This document shows positions 25,508-32,812 of a stretch of DNA of 64,000 bases, in pieces. The stretch is from Roseibium salinum. Lineage in GTDB: Bacteria > Pseudomonadota > Alphaproteobacteria > Rhizobiales > Stappiaceae. The position numbers and the translations under genes were made by a program. A model generated the notes under the pieces. It worked only from the letters and a program-made list of their open reading frames with translations. It was not told the DNA's origin and searched no databases. The stretch spans positions 248,001 through 312,000 of the forward strand of contig NZ_JAPEVI010000001.1 of NCBI RefSeq assembly GCF_026240905.1, written 5' to 3'. How positions within the stretch are numbered: the stretch's first letter is position 1; the number at the start of each line of letters is the position of its first letter.

Positions 25508-27262
25508 ATGAGCCAATATGAGGGAGAGCTGGTTCGAGAAGCGCCGTATCTCACACCGCAAGCCAAAACCGAGATCCTCCAGGTCCTGACTTTTCTGGAG
25601 AGTTTCGGAGACGAACTGGACGGCTTGATGGAGATATCCGCTCCGAACCCCTACGTCAAAATGTCGACCTACCTGGTAAAAAGACATCTTGAAGCGAAGG
25701 CGGTGACACCGACGTCCCTGATCGGTGCGTCCGGCGTTCCCTACGCGACTGCCAGCCGGCGGTTGCGCGAAATGATCGACAGCGGCCTTATCGAGCAGCG
25801 GCCCCGGACGGCAAGCGGCAGGAGTTTCTCGCTTCACCCGAGTGCCAAGATGCTCGAGGAGTGGAAACAGTTCAGCAGCCGCGTCCGCAGGCTGGCGGCT
25901 CAGTCATTCGGGACCGAGGACCGGCGCGCCGATACGCAGGACTACTATTTCGGCGGGTCTTACCTGGAGGCGCAAACCATCCAGCCGCCGCAGGTCCTGC
26001 TCGAGCCGCTGAAATTGTCGGGGGGACTGCGGGTTCTCGTGCACGGCGATCCGACTTTCATGGTCATGCACGGATTGAAGCGGCAGTTTGAACAGGTTGT
26101 CGGCTGCTCCATTCAGCAACGGGCCTTTTCGATCGACCGGCTGCATGAGGAAGCGGTCAAGAACGCCCTGCGGACCACAAGCAGGTACGACCTTATTGCC
26201 TTCGACCTCCCCTGGGTCGGCGAGTTTGCTGAAAAAGGCTATCTGCTGCCGCTGGACGAAATCCTCGATATCGAGAGGCTTAATCCGAGCGACTTCCATA
26301 CCGCGGGCTGGCAGGCGGCGCATTGGGGCGGCCAGCCTTATGGCGTGCCGTCGCAGACAACCCCGGAGCTACTGTTTTACCGCAAAGATCTGCTGGCGGA
26401 AGCGGGGCTCGAACCGCCCCACTCCACCGACGCGGTCCTGAACGTTGCCGCGGAGCTGCATGAGCCGGCCATGGGACGTTACGGCATCGCCTGGAACGCA
26501 GCACGCGGGACCGCGCTTGGTCACACTTTCATGACGACCTGCGCGGACTTCGGGCAACCGATCCTGGATCTTCCGAAACAGGCGGGTGGCTATGACGCCT
26601 CGCGACTGGCGGGCGCAGACTACCGGCCGACGATAGACACCGACCTCGGCCTTGCCGCAGCTGAATACCTGATGGCTCTCCTGCAGTACTCGCCGCCGGA
26701 TATCCTGTCGATGTCCTGGTACGAGCGCGTGCGGCCCTTCGCCAACGGCAGAGTTGCAATGGCCTACGGCTATACGCTGCTTGCCCCCTACTTCGAACAG
26801 AACCCGTCCTGCGCGGCCTATGGCAAGGTTGGCTACCTGCCGCATCCGTCGGGTCCGAACGCGGCCAACATTGCGCCCGTCGGCGGCTACCTGCTTGGAA
26901 TTCCGGCGAATATTGCCCCCGAGCGCCTGGCGGCCGCAACCGAGGCGCTGATTGTCTTCACATCGCCCGAAGCGCAAAAACTCTATGTCGAACACGGCAG
27001 CAGAACCAATCCGCGCTATTCGGTCGGCGCCGATCCCGAAGTGCGCCGCCTTTCGCCGATATTCGAAGCGGTAGACGGCATGTCCTGGCGCGACGAACTG
27101 CAGTTCTGGCCGCGCCCGCCCGTTCCGGAAATCAACGACATCATCCGCATTTGCGGAGAGGAATGCCACGACATGCTGCGCGGCGTCCAATCACCGAAAG
27201 CCGCGTTGCAGGCTGCACAGGATCGTGCCGATCGCCTCTTGCGAGAAGCCGGAAAACTTTAA
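25508..27262 (+). CDS. Winged-helix regulator fused to a maltose-type solute-binding domain
   Basis: 584 residues without a signal peptide. Residues about 50-112 form a MarR-like winged helix: LVKRHLEAKAVTPTSLIGAS, a recognition-helix-like PYATASRRLREMIDSGLIEQ and a wing ending at FSLHP. From about residue 172 to 560 the sequence is an SBP_bac_1-type (MalE-like) solute-binding protein: RVLVHGDPTFMVMHGLKRQF, YDLIAFDLPWVGEFAEKGYL, PYGVPSQTTPELLFYRKDLL, and VAMAYGYTLLAPYFE. This is a cytoplasmic one-component regulator with a transport-type sensor. The nearest known parallel is SgrR (HTH plus an oligopeptide-type SBP), but the SBP class differs. It sits divergent from the ABC operon and ahead of the SDR. 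Confidence 0.88.
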   Translation: MSQYEGELVREAPYLTPQAKTEILQVLTFLESFGDELDGLMEISAPNPYVKMSTYLVKRHLEAKAVTPTSLIGASGVPYATASRRLREMIDSGLIEQRPRTASGRSFSLHPSAKMLEEWKQFSSRVRRLAAQSFGTEDRRADTQDYYFGGSYLEAQTIQPPQVLLEPLKLSGGLRVLVHGDPTFMVMHGLKRQFEQVVGCSIQQRAFSIDRLHEEAVKNALRTTSRYDLIAFDLPWVGEFAEKGYLLPLDEILDIERLNPSDFHTAGWQAAHWGGQPYGVPSQTTPELLFYRKDLLAEAGLEPPHSTDAVLNVAAELHEPAMGRYGIAWNAARGTALGHTFMTTCADFGQPILDLPKQAGGYDASRLAGADYRPTIDTDLGLAAAEYLMALLQYSPPDILSMSWYERVRPFANGRVAMAYGYTLLAPYFEQNPSCAAYGKVGYLPHPSGPNAANIAPVGGYLLGIPANIAPERLAAATEALIVFTSPEAQKLYVEHGSRTNPRYSVGADPEVRRLSPIFEAVDGMSWRDELQFWPRPPVPEINDIIRICGEECHDMLRGVQSPKAALQAAQDRADRLLREAGKL

Positions 27263-27274
27263 CGGGAGGAATTC

Positions 27275-28084
27275 ATGGACCCCAATCGTCTTGCAGGTAA
27301 GAACATCCTGATCACAGGTGCCGCCCAGGGCATGGGCGCGGCCAACGCGGAGTATTTCGCCGCGCAAGGCGCGAATGTCGCGTTGGGCGACATAAACGTC
27401 GATGGGGTCAACGAGGTCGCAAGCCGGATCAATGCCGGCGGCCAGGGCAAGGCCATTGCCCTGAAACTCGACGTCACCAAACGCGCCGACCACACGGCTG
27501 CGGTCAACGCGACCGCGGAGGCATTCGGGTCGATCAATATCATGCTCAACAATGCGGGCGTCAACAAACCCAGGATGTTCCTCGATATCGATGAGGAGAA
27601 CTGGGACCTGATCATGAACATCAATGCCAAGGGCATGCTGTTCGGCATGCAGGAGGCGGCGAAAAAAATGATCGAACAGGGGCCGATGGACGATCATCCC
27701 TACAAGATCATCAATGTCGGCAGCATTGTCTCCCGGACCGCGTTTCTCGACGTTGTTCCCTATTCCTGCTCCAAATACTGCGCCCTGGCGATGATCATCG
27801 GCGGCGCAAAGGCGCTTTGGCCGCACAAGATCACCGTTAACGGCTATGCCCCGGGCGTGGTGAAGACCGAACTCTGGAACCAGCTCGACAAGGACCTCGT
27901 CGAGATCGGGATGTTCGAGGAAGAAGGCCAGTCGATGGATCACCTGGCGCAGACCATGATCTTGATGAAACAGCTTTCCACCCCCGACGACGTCAAGGGA
28001 ACCGCCGCGTTCCTGTGTTCCGGCGAGAGCGATTACATGACCGGCCAGCTCATCATGATCGATGGCGGCATGATCATGCAATAA
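27275..28084 (+). CDS. Short-chain dehydrogenase/reductase, paralogue of the SDR at 23398
   Basis: 269 residues. The motifs are TGAAQGMGAANA, NNAGVNKP, NVGSIVSRTA for the catalytic Ser, and PYSCSKYCAL for YxxxK, ending SDYMTGQLIMIDGGM. ATG 27275 follows CGGGAGGAATTC and comes 12 bases after the regulator stop, so the two are likely co-transcribed. The strong similarity to the SDR of the leftward operon implies duplication of one ancestral enzyme, with both copies kept under the same divergent control region. Candidate roles are the two steps of an oxidation/reduction epimerisation or two stereoisomers of a diol. Confidence 0.92.
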   Translation: MDPNRLAGKNILITGAAQGMGAANAEYFAAQGANVALGDINVDGVNEVASRINAGGQGKAIALKLDVTKRADHTAAVNATAEAFGSINIMLNNAGVNKPRMFLDIDEENWDLIMNINAKGMLFGMQEAAKKMIEQGPMDDHPYKIINVGSIVSRTAFLDVVPYSCSKYCALAMIIGGAKALWPHKITVNGYAPGVVKTELWNQLDKDLVEIGMFEEEGQSMDHLAQTMILMKQLSTPDDVKGTAAFLCSGESDYMTGQLIMIDGGMIMQ

Positions 28085-28113
28085 CGAGCTAACTCACTGA
28101 TATTCCGTAATAA

Positions 28114-28135
28114 CAGGCGAAGCAGACTTCGCCTG
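28114..28135 (+). promoter_or_regulatory. Perfect 9-bp stem hairpin next to the M24 ribosome-binding site
   Basis: CAGGCGAAG (28114-28122) and CTTCGCCTG (28127-28135) pair perfectly around the loop CAGA. The stem ends two bases before the AAGGAGAGA ribosome-binding site of the M24 gene. There is no T-run, so it is not a classic terminator. It could stabilise the processed 3' end of the SDR transcript or modulate access to the ribosome-binding site. Confidence 0.55.
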
Positions 28136-28147
28136 AAGGAGAGACTC

Positions 28148-29446
28148 ATGTCCCGTGCACTGACACCGAACATTCTGACACCCGAGGACCTTGAACCGCA
28201 CTGGATGTGGGAGGGACGACTACCCGCCTGGGGTCACACATCCGTCGATTTCGAGCGCCGCATCGATCACGACCGGTTGCGCCGCTATCGGCTCGGCCGC
28301 ACGCGCCAGGCCCTGAAGGCGAGCGACTGCGGAACGCTGCTGCTGTTTGACGTCAACAACATCCGCTACGTCTCGGCAACGAAGATCGGCGAATGGGAAC
28401 GGGACAAGATGTGCCGCTTCTGTCTGTTGACCGGCGATGACGCGCCCTATGTCTGGGATTTCGGCTCCGCGGCGGTTCATCACAAGAAATTCTCCGACTG
28501 GCTGATCCCGGATCATTGCCGGGCCGGCGTTGTCGGCATGCGCGGCACCATTCCGCCAAGCTTCGGTTTGATGAAGCGCTATGCGGACGAAATCGCCGGA
28601 CTGATCCGCGATGCCGGCATGATCGACATGCCGGTGGGTGTCGACTACGCTGAAACAGCGATGTTCCATGCGCTCCAGGATGCCGGTCTCAAGGTTGTCG
28701 ACGGGCAGCAAATCATGCTGAGCGCCCGGGAAATCAAGAATGTCGATGAAATCCAGCTCTTGACCCAGGCGGCGTCCATGGTCGACGGCGTCTACCACAT
28801 GATCTACGAGGAACTGAAGCCCGGAATCCGCGAGAACGACATCGTCGCCCTGTCGAACAAGATGCTCTACGAAATGGGCTCCGATGATGTGGAAGCGATC
28901 AACGCGATTTCCGGCGAACGCTGCAATCCGCACCCGCACAACTTCACGGACCGGTATTTCCGTCCGGGCGACCAGGCGTTCTTCGATATCCTGCAGTCCT
29001 ACCAGGGTTACCGGACCTGCTACTATCGTACGTTCAACATCGGCTTTTCGACCCCTGCGCAACAGGATGCCTACAAGATGGCACGGGAGTGGATTGATGC
29101 GTCGATCGACCTGATACGGCCGGGCGTGTCCACCGACGTAGTGGCTCAGGCCTGGCCGAAGGCGGAGGAGTTCGGTTTTCCCGACGAGCTTTCCGCGTTT
29201 GGCCTTCAGTTCGGCCACGGCCTTGGGTTGGCGCTGCACGAGCGCCCGATCATCAGCCGGGCGGTTTCGCTGGAAAATCCGATGGAAATCAAGACAGGGA
29301 TGGTGTTTGCGCTCGAAACCTACTGTCCGGCGAAGGACGGTTTTTCGGCGGCGCGCATCGAGGAAGAGGTCGTGGTCACGGACAAGGGATGCGAGGTCAT
29401 TTCCCTGTTCCCGGCCCAGGACCTTCCGATCGCCAACCGGTACTAA
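28148..29446 (+). CDS. M24 (pita-bread fold) family protein with altered metal site
   Basis: 432 residues. An N-terminal creatinase-like domain precedes the pita-bread fold at about residues 200-425. Of the five usual metal ligands, Asp280 (FFDILQSYQGY), His357 (FGHGLGLALHE), Glu390 (FALETYCP) and Glu405 or Glu406 (ARIEEEVVV) are visible. The second Asp position, expected in a GYxxDxTRT-type stretch, reads GYRTCYYRTF with Cys291. Family members include Xaa-Pro peptidase, creatinase (no metal) and DMSP lyase DddP. With one ligand missing it may be a metal-independent creatinase-like hydrolase, use a different metal arrangement, or be inactive as a peptidase. Confidence 0.85.
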   Translation: MSRALTPNILTPEDLEPHWMWEGRLPAWGHTSVDFERRIDHDRLRRYRLGRTRQALKASDCGTLLLFDVNNIRYVSATKIGEWERDKMCRFCLLTGDDAPYVWDFGSAAVHHKKFSDWLIPDHCRAGVVGMRGTIPPSFGLMKRYADEIAGLIRDAGMIDMPVGVDYAETAMFHALQDAGLKVVDGQQIMLSAREIKNVDEIQLLTQAASMVDGVYHMIYEELKPGIRENDIVALSNKMLYEMGSDDVEAINAISGERCNPHPHNFTDRYFRPGDQAFFDILQSYQGYRTCYYRTFNIGFSTPAQQDAYKMAREWIDASIDLIRPGVSTDVVAQAWPKAEEFGFPDELSAFGLQFGHGLGLALHERPIISRAVSLENPMEIKTGMVFALETYCPAKDGFSAARIEEEVVVTDKGCEVISLFPAQDLPIANRY

Positions 29447-29458
29447 CCTCCCCACCTT

Positions 29459-29487
29459 GCCCGGCCCTCTCGGGGCCGGGCCTTTTT
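29459..29487 (+). terminator. Strong rho-independent terminator after the M24 gene
   Basis: GCCCGGCCC (29459-29467) pairs with GGGCCGGGC (29473-29481) around TCTCG, followed by CTTTTT. This is the clearest intrinsic terminator in the window. It lies only 15 bases before the start codon of the next gene (E1 alpha), leaving little room for a separate promoter downstream. Confidence 0.85.
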
Positions 29488-29501
29488 CAAGGGCCAGAAC
29501 C

Positions 29502-30488
29502 ATGGGCGCTGCCAAGCACAATACCGAGGACTATCTGCGCATGTACAAGCAAATGGTGCGCATCCGTGTTTTTGAAGACAACGCAAACCAGCTGTATCTA
29601 TCTGCCAAGATGCCGGGTCTGACCCATATGTATTCCGGCCAGGAGGCGGTGGCCGTCGGTATCTGCGAGGCACTGACGTCCGAGGACAAGATCACCTCGA
29701 CCCACCGAGGGCACGGGCACTGCGTCGCGAAGGGCGCGAATTTCCGCGAAATGTTCTGCGAACTTCTGGGCAAGGAAGAAGGCTATTGCCGGGGCAAGGG
29801 CGGATCGATGCACATTGCCGATCAGGCGAACGGCAATCTGGGAGCCAACGCCATTGTCGGCGGATCCATGGGGATCGCGACCGGTTCCGCACTCTCTGCG
29901 AAACATCTGGGAACCAGCCATGTGACAGTGTGCTTTTTTGGCGACGGCGCAACGGCACAAGGGCTTTGGTACGAGGTCATGAACATGGCCGCCCTCTGGA
30001 AGCTTCCGGTCATTTATGCCTGCGAAAACAACGGCTACAGCGAATATACGAAGACCGAAGAGATTGCTGCCGGCTCGCTGGTCGCCCGCGCCAAAGCCTT
30101 CGGCATCGAGGCGTTCAACGTGGATGGTCAGGACGTTCTGGCTGTCAACGAACTGGCCCGGAGCCTCACTGAGCGATGCCGCAGGGGCGAAGGCCCGTTT
30201 TTCATCGAGCTCGATACCTACCGGTATCACGGCCACCACGTCGGCGATATCAATCGCGACTATTACCGCTCCAGGGACGAGGAAGCGGAGTGGAAAAAGG
30301 TACGCGATCCCATCACCAATTTCGGCAAGTGGCTGATCGACCAGAAGATCATGTCGGCGGACGAACTGGTGGAGTTGGACAACGAGATCGCGGCCGAGGC
30401 GAAAGCCGCCGTCGACTATGCGCTTGAGGCAAAATACCCGGACACGCGTGAGGTCGACATGCATGTCTTTGCGGAAACGGCTGCCTGA
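29502..30488 (+). CDS. TPP-dependent dehydrogenase E1 alpha subunit (acetoin/pyruvate dehydrogenase type)
   Basis: 328 residues. The thiamine-diphosphate motif runs from GDG (147-149) to NN (176-177) in FFGDGATAQGLWYEVMNMAA and YACENNGYSEYT. Also typical are YSGQEAVAVGICEAL, STHRGHGHCVAKG and the phosphorylation-loop-like YRYHGHHVGD. It resembles AcoA of acetoin dehydrogenase more than the larger eukaryotic-type E1. With the beta subunit it decarboxylates or cleaves the substrate and loads lipoate. The start at ATG 29502 lies just after the terminator of the M24 gene. Confidence 0.93.
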   Translation: MGAAKHNTEDYLRMYKQMVRIRVFEDNANQLYLSAKMPGLTHMYSGQEAVAVGICEALTSEDKITSTHRGHGHCVAKGANFREMFCELLGKEEGYCRGKGGSMHIADQANGNLGANAIVGGSMGIATGSALSAKHLGTSHVTVCFFGDGATAQGLWYEVMNMAALWKLPVIYACENNGYSEYTKTEEIAAGSLVARAKAFGIEAFNVDGQDVLAVNELARSLTERCRRGEGPFFIELDTYRYHGHHVGDINRDYYRSRDEEAEWKKVRDPITNFGKWLIDQKIMSADELVELDNEIAAEAKAAVDYALEAKYPDTREVDMHVFAETAA

Positions 30489-30499
30489 GGAGAGAAGTC

Positions 30500-31483
30500 A
30501 TGACACGCGAAATCACTCTGTCGAAGGCGGTCAACGAAGCCATCGCGGAAGAAATGCGCCGCGACCCGACGATCATCCTGCTGGGAGAGGACGTCGCGGA
30601 GGCCGGGACGCCCTTCAAGGTCCTTTCCGGGCTCGTCGAGGAATTCGGCACCGGCAGGGTCATCGACACGCCGATCTCCGAACCCGGTTTCATGGGCATC
30701 GCGGTCGGTGCGGCAATGACCGGTTCGAGGCCGATCGTCGACCTGATGTTCGGCGATTTCCTCTATCTGGTGATGGATCAGCTCTGCAATCAGGCCGCCA
30801 AGACGCATTACATGTCCGGCGGGAAACTGAAGGTGCCCCTGGTCCTGCGCACCAACATGGGTGCCACGCGGCGCTCGGCGGCCCAGCACAGCCAGTCCCT
30901 GCAGGCGCTGGTGGCGCACATACCGGGGCTCAAGGTCGCCATGCCCTCATCGGCCTATGAAGCCAAGGGTCTTCTGAAGACGGCGATCCGGGACGACAAT
31001 CCCGTGGTCATCTTCGAAGACAAGCTCATGTACAACGACAAGGCGCCGGTCCCGGAGGAGGAATACCTCATCCCGTTCGGCCAGGCTCATGTCAAGCGGG
31101 AGGGCCACGACGTCACGCTGGTCGCCACGTCATCGATGGTTCAGGTCGCCGAAGAAGCGGCGGAGGCCCTCGCCCGGGAAGGTATCAGCGCCGAGGTCAT
31201 CGACCCGCGCACCATCGTGCCGCTGGATGAGGAGACGATACTTCAGTCGGTGCGCAAGACCTCGCGTGCGATCGTGATCGATGAGGGGCATCAGAGCTAC
31301 GGCGTCACGGCGGAAATCGCGGCCCGGATCAGCGAAAAGGCGTTCTATCACCTGGATGCGCCCGTCATCCGCATGGGTGCCATGGATGTGCCCGTGCCGT
31401 TTTCGCCCGCGCTGGAAGACCTCACGGTGCCAACGGCAGCCGGTGTGATCGAAAACGCGCGCCGGATCTGTCGGGGGAGCTGA
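30500..31483 (+). CDS. TPP-dependent dehydrogenase E1 beta subunit
   Basis: 327 residues. The N-terminal TPP-binding Glu is in IILLGEDVAEAG. The central TPISEPGFMGIAVGAAM and the C-terminal VIDPRTIVPLDEETILQSVR, VIDEGHQSYGVTAEI and RMGAMDVPVPFSPALE are all typical of the transketolase-like beta subunits of pyruvate, branched-chain and acetoin dehydrogenases. It starts 11 bases after E1 alpha with GAGGAGAGAAG as ribosome-binding site. E2-like proteins follow, and no E3 gene lies nearby, so the housekeeping dihydrolipoyl dehydrogenase probably serves. Confidence 0.94.
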   Translation: MTREITLSKAVNEAIAEEMRRDPTIILLGEDVAEAGTPFKVLSGLVEEFGTGRVIDTPISEPGFMGIAVGAAMTGSRPIVDLMFGDFLYLVMDQLCNQAAKTHYMSGGKLKVPLVLRTNMGATRRSAAQHSQSLQALVAHIPGLKVAMPSSAYEAKGLLKTAIRDDNPVVIFEDKLMYNDKAPVPEEEYLIPFGQAHVKREGHDVTLVATSSMVQVAEEAAEALAREGISAEVIDPRTIVPLDEETILQSVRKTSRAIVIDEGHQSYGVTAEIAARISEKAFYHLDAPVIRMGAMDVPVPFSPALEDLTVPTAAGVIENARRICRGS

Positions 31484-31486
31484 TCC

Positions 31487-32797
31487 ATGCCGCATGAGGT
31501 GATCATGCCTGCGCTCGGCATGGCCCAGGAAACCGGCCAGATCCTCGCGTGGCACAAGAAACCGGGCGAGGCCGTCGCGGAGGGCGACGTGCTGTTCGAG
31601 GTGGAGACCGACAAGGCCGCGATGGAGGTCGAAGCGCCGAAACCGGGATATCTGACCAATGTGACCGCCGAAGCGGGCAGCGATGTACCCGTCGGCCAGG
31701 TGATCGCCCTGATTTCGAACACGCCCGGCGGGGTTGAGAGCGAACAGGCGCCGCAAGAAGCCGGGGACATGCCCGCCGCATCCGGCAATCCGGCCGAAAT
31801 CGACGGCCATCAGGTTATCATGCCGACCCTCGGCATGGCCCAGGATACCGGATTGCTGGTTGGCTGGCAGAAACAGCCGGGCGAGGCGGTGACCGCCGAC
31901 GACATTCTTTTCGAGGTGGAAACCGACAAGAGCACCGTGGAGGTCAGCGCCGGCCATGACGGTTATGTTGCCGCGCTTCTGGCCGAAGCGGGCGAGGAAG
32001 TTCCCGTCGGCCAGACGATCGCCGTGATAAGTGCGGAAAAGCCGGACAATCCGATTGAACGAAGCGCCCGGTCCGGCGCGGTTCCATCTCGCTCCGACCC
32101 GCCACCGGCGGCAGAGCCGGCGGTCCCGGCGAAATCCGCATCGCTCGCACCGGCGAGGCCCCTGCCCGGCGGACAGGTGCAGGCGGGAGGCAAGATCCTC
32201 GCCTCGCCCAAGGCCCGCCGCCTTGCCCTCGAACAGGGACTGGACCTGAAGCGCCTTGTCGATGCCGGGCATGAACAACCGTTCCATGCCAGGGATCTCG
32301 ACGCCCTGAAGGCCCTGCCGGCGCCGACAATCTCGACGGCGCCGCTCGCGGCAACGCAGCATCTGACCGCTGAGATCGCCGAAGACGGATTTGCCGATTT
32401 TGCTGCCTGGGCTGCGGATGCTGTCGGGCTCAAGGATGCCGGGGCCCTGCTTGCCGGCCTGGCCGCGGCGAGCCTTTGCCAATTGCCGGCGGTGGTCACC
32501 CTCGACGGATCTGGTGGCGGTCAGGCCTACACCGTATCCTCGGCACGGCTCGGTCAGGTGGCGCGGGCAGAGGCTGACACCCGCGTTGACCTGCGCGTGC
32601 GCGATCTGCGTTTCAGCCGGATCAGTACGGTTCAACTCGGCGCGGAAGACTGTCCGATGATCAGCATTGTACGCGCCGGTCAGGGCTTGCGTCTGACGCT
32701 CGAATGCGCGGGCGACCAATTCACCGCGGCGGAAGCGGTGACCCTTCTTTCCAATTTCGCAGGCCGGATGGAGCAGCCGCTCCGCCACCTGCTCTGA
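31487..32797 (+). CDS. Double-lipoyl E2-like protein with degenerate catalytic domain
   Basis: 436 residues. Two lipoyl domains are clear, each with the lipoylated Lys: Lys43 in FEVETDKAAMEVEA and Lys148 in FEVETDKSTVEVSA. A peripheral-subunit-binding domain follows after an Ala/Pro-rich linker (KILASPKARRLALEQGLDLK, about 237-272). The last 150 residues resemble a shortened acyltransferase core but lack the HxxxDG active-site motif. It therefore looks like a swinging-arm carrier that binds E1/E3 but cannot itself transfer acyl groups. The functional E2 core is encoded two genes later. Starts 3 bases after the E1 beta stop. Confidence 0.88.
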   Translation: MPHEVIMPALGMAQETGQILAWHKKPGEAVAEGDVLFEVETDKAAMEVEAPKPGYLTNVTAEAGSDVPVGQVIALISNTPGGVESEQAPQEAGDMPAASGNPAEIDGHQVIMPTLGMAQDTGLLVGWQKQPGEAVTADDILFEVETDKSTVEVSAGHDGYVAALLAEAGEEVPVGQTIAVISAEKPDNPIERSARSGAVPSRSDPPPAAEPAVPAKSASLAPARPLPGGQVQAGGKILASPKARRLALEQGLDLKRLVDAGHEQPFHARDLDALKALPAPTISTAPLAATQHLTAEIAEDGFADFAAWAADAVGLKDAGALLAGLAAASLCQLPAVVTLDGSGGGQAYTVSSARLGQVARAEADTRVDLRVRDLRFSRISTVQLGAEDCPMISIVRAGQGLRLTLECAGDQFTAAEAVTLLSNFAGRMEQPLRHLL

Positions 32798-32812
32798 CCC
32801 ATGGGGAGCGTC

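Noticed and set aside
28148..29446. Annotation of the M24 protein as DMSP lyase DddP
   Set aside because: DddP-specific Asp ligands are not kept (Cys291 at one of them) and the overall sequence is only family-level similar. The DmdA-like gene is 25 kb away in another context.
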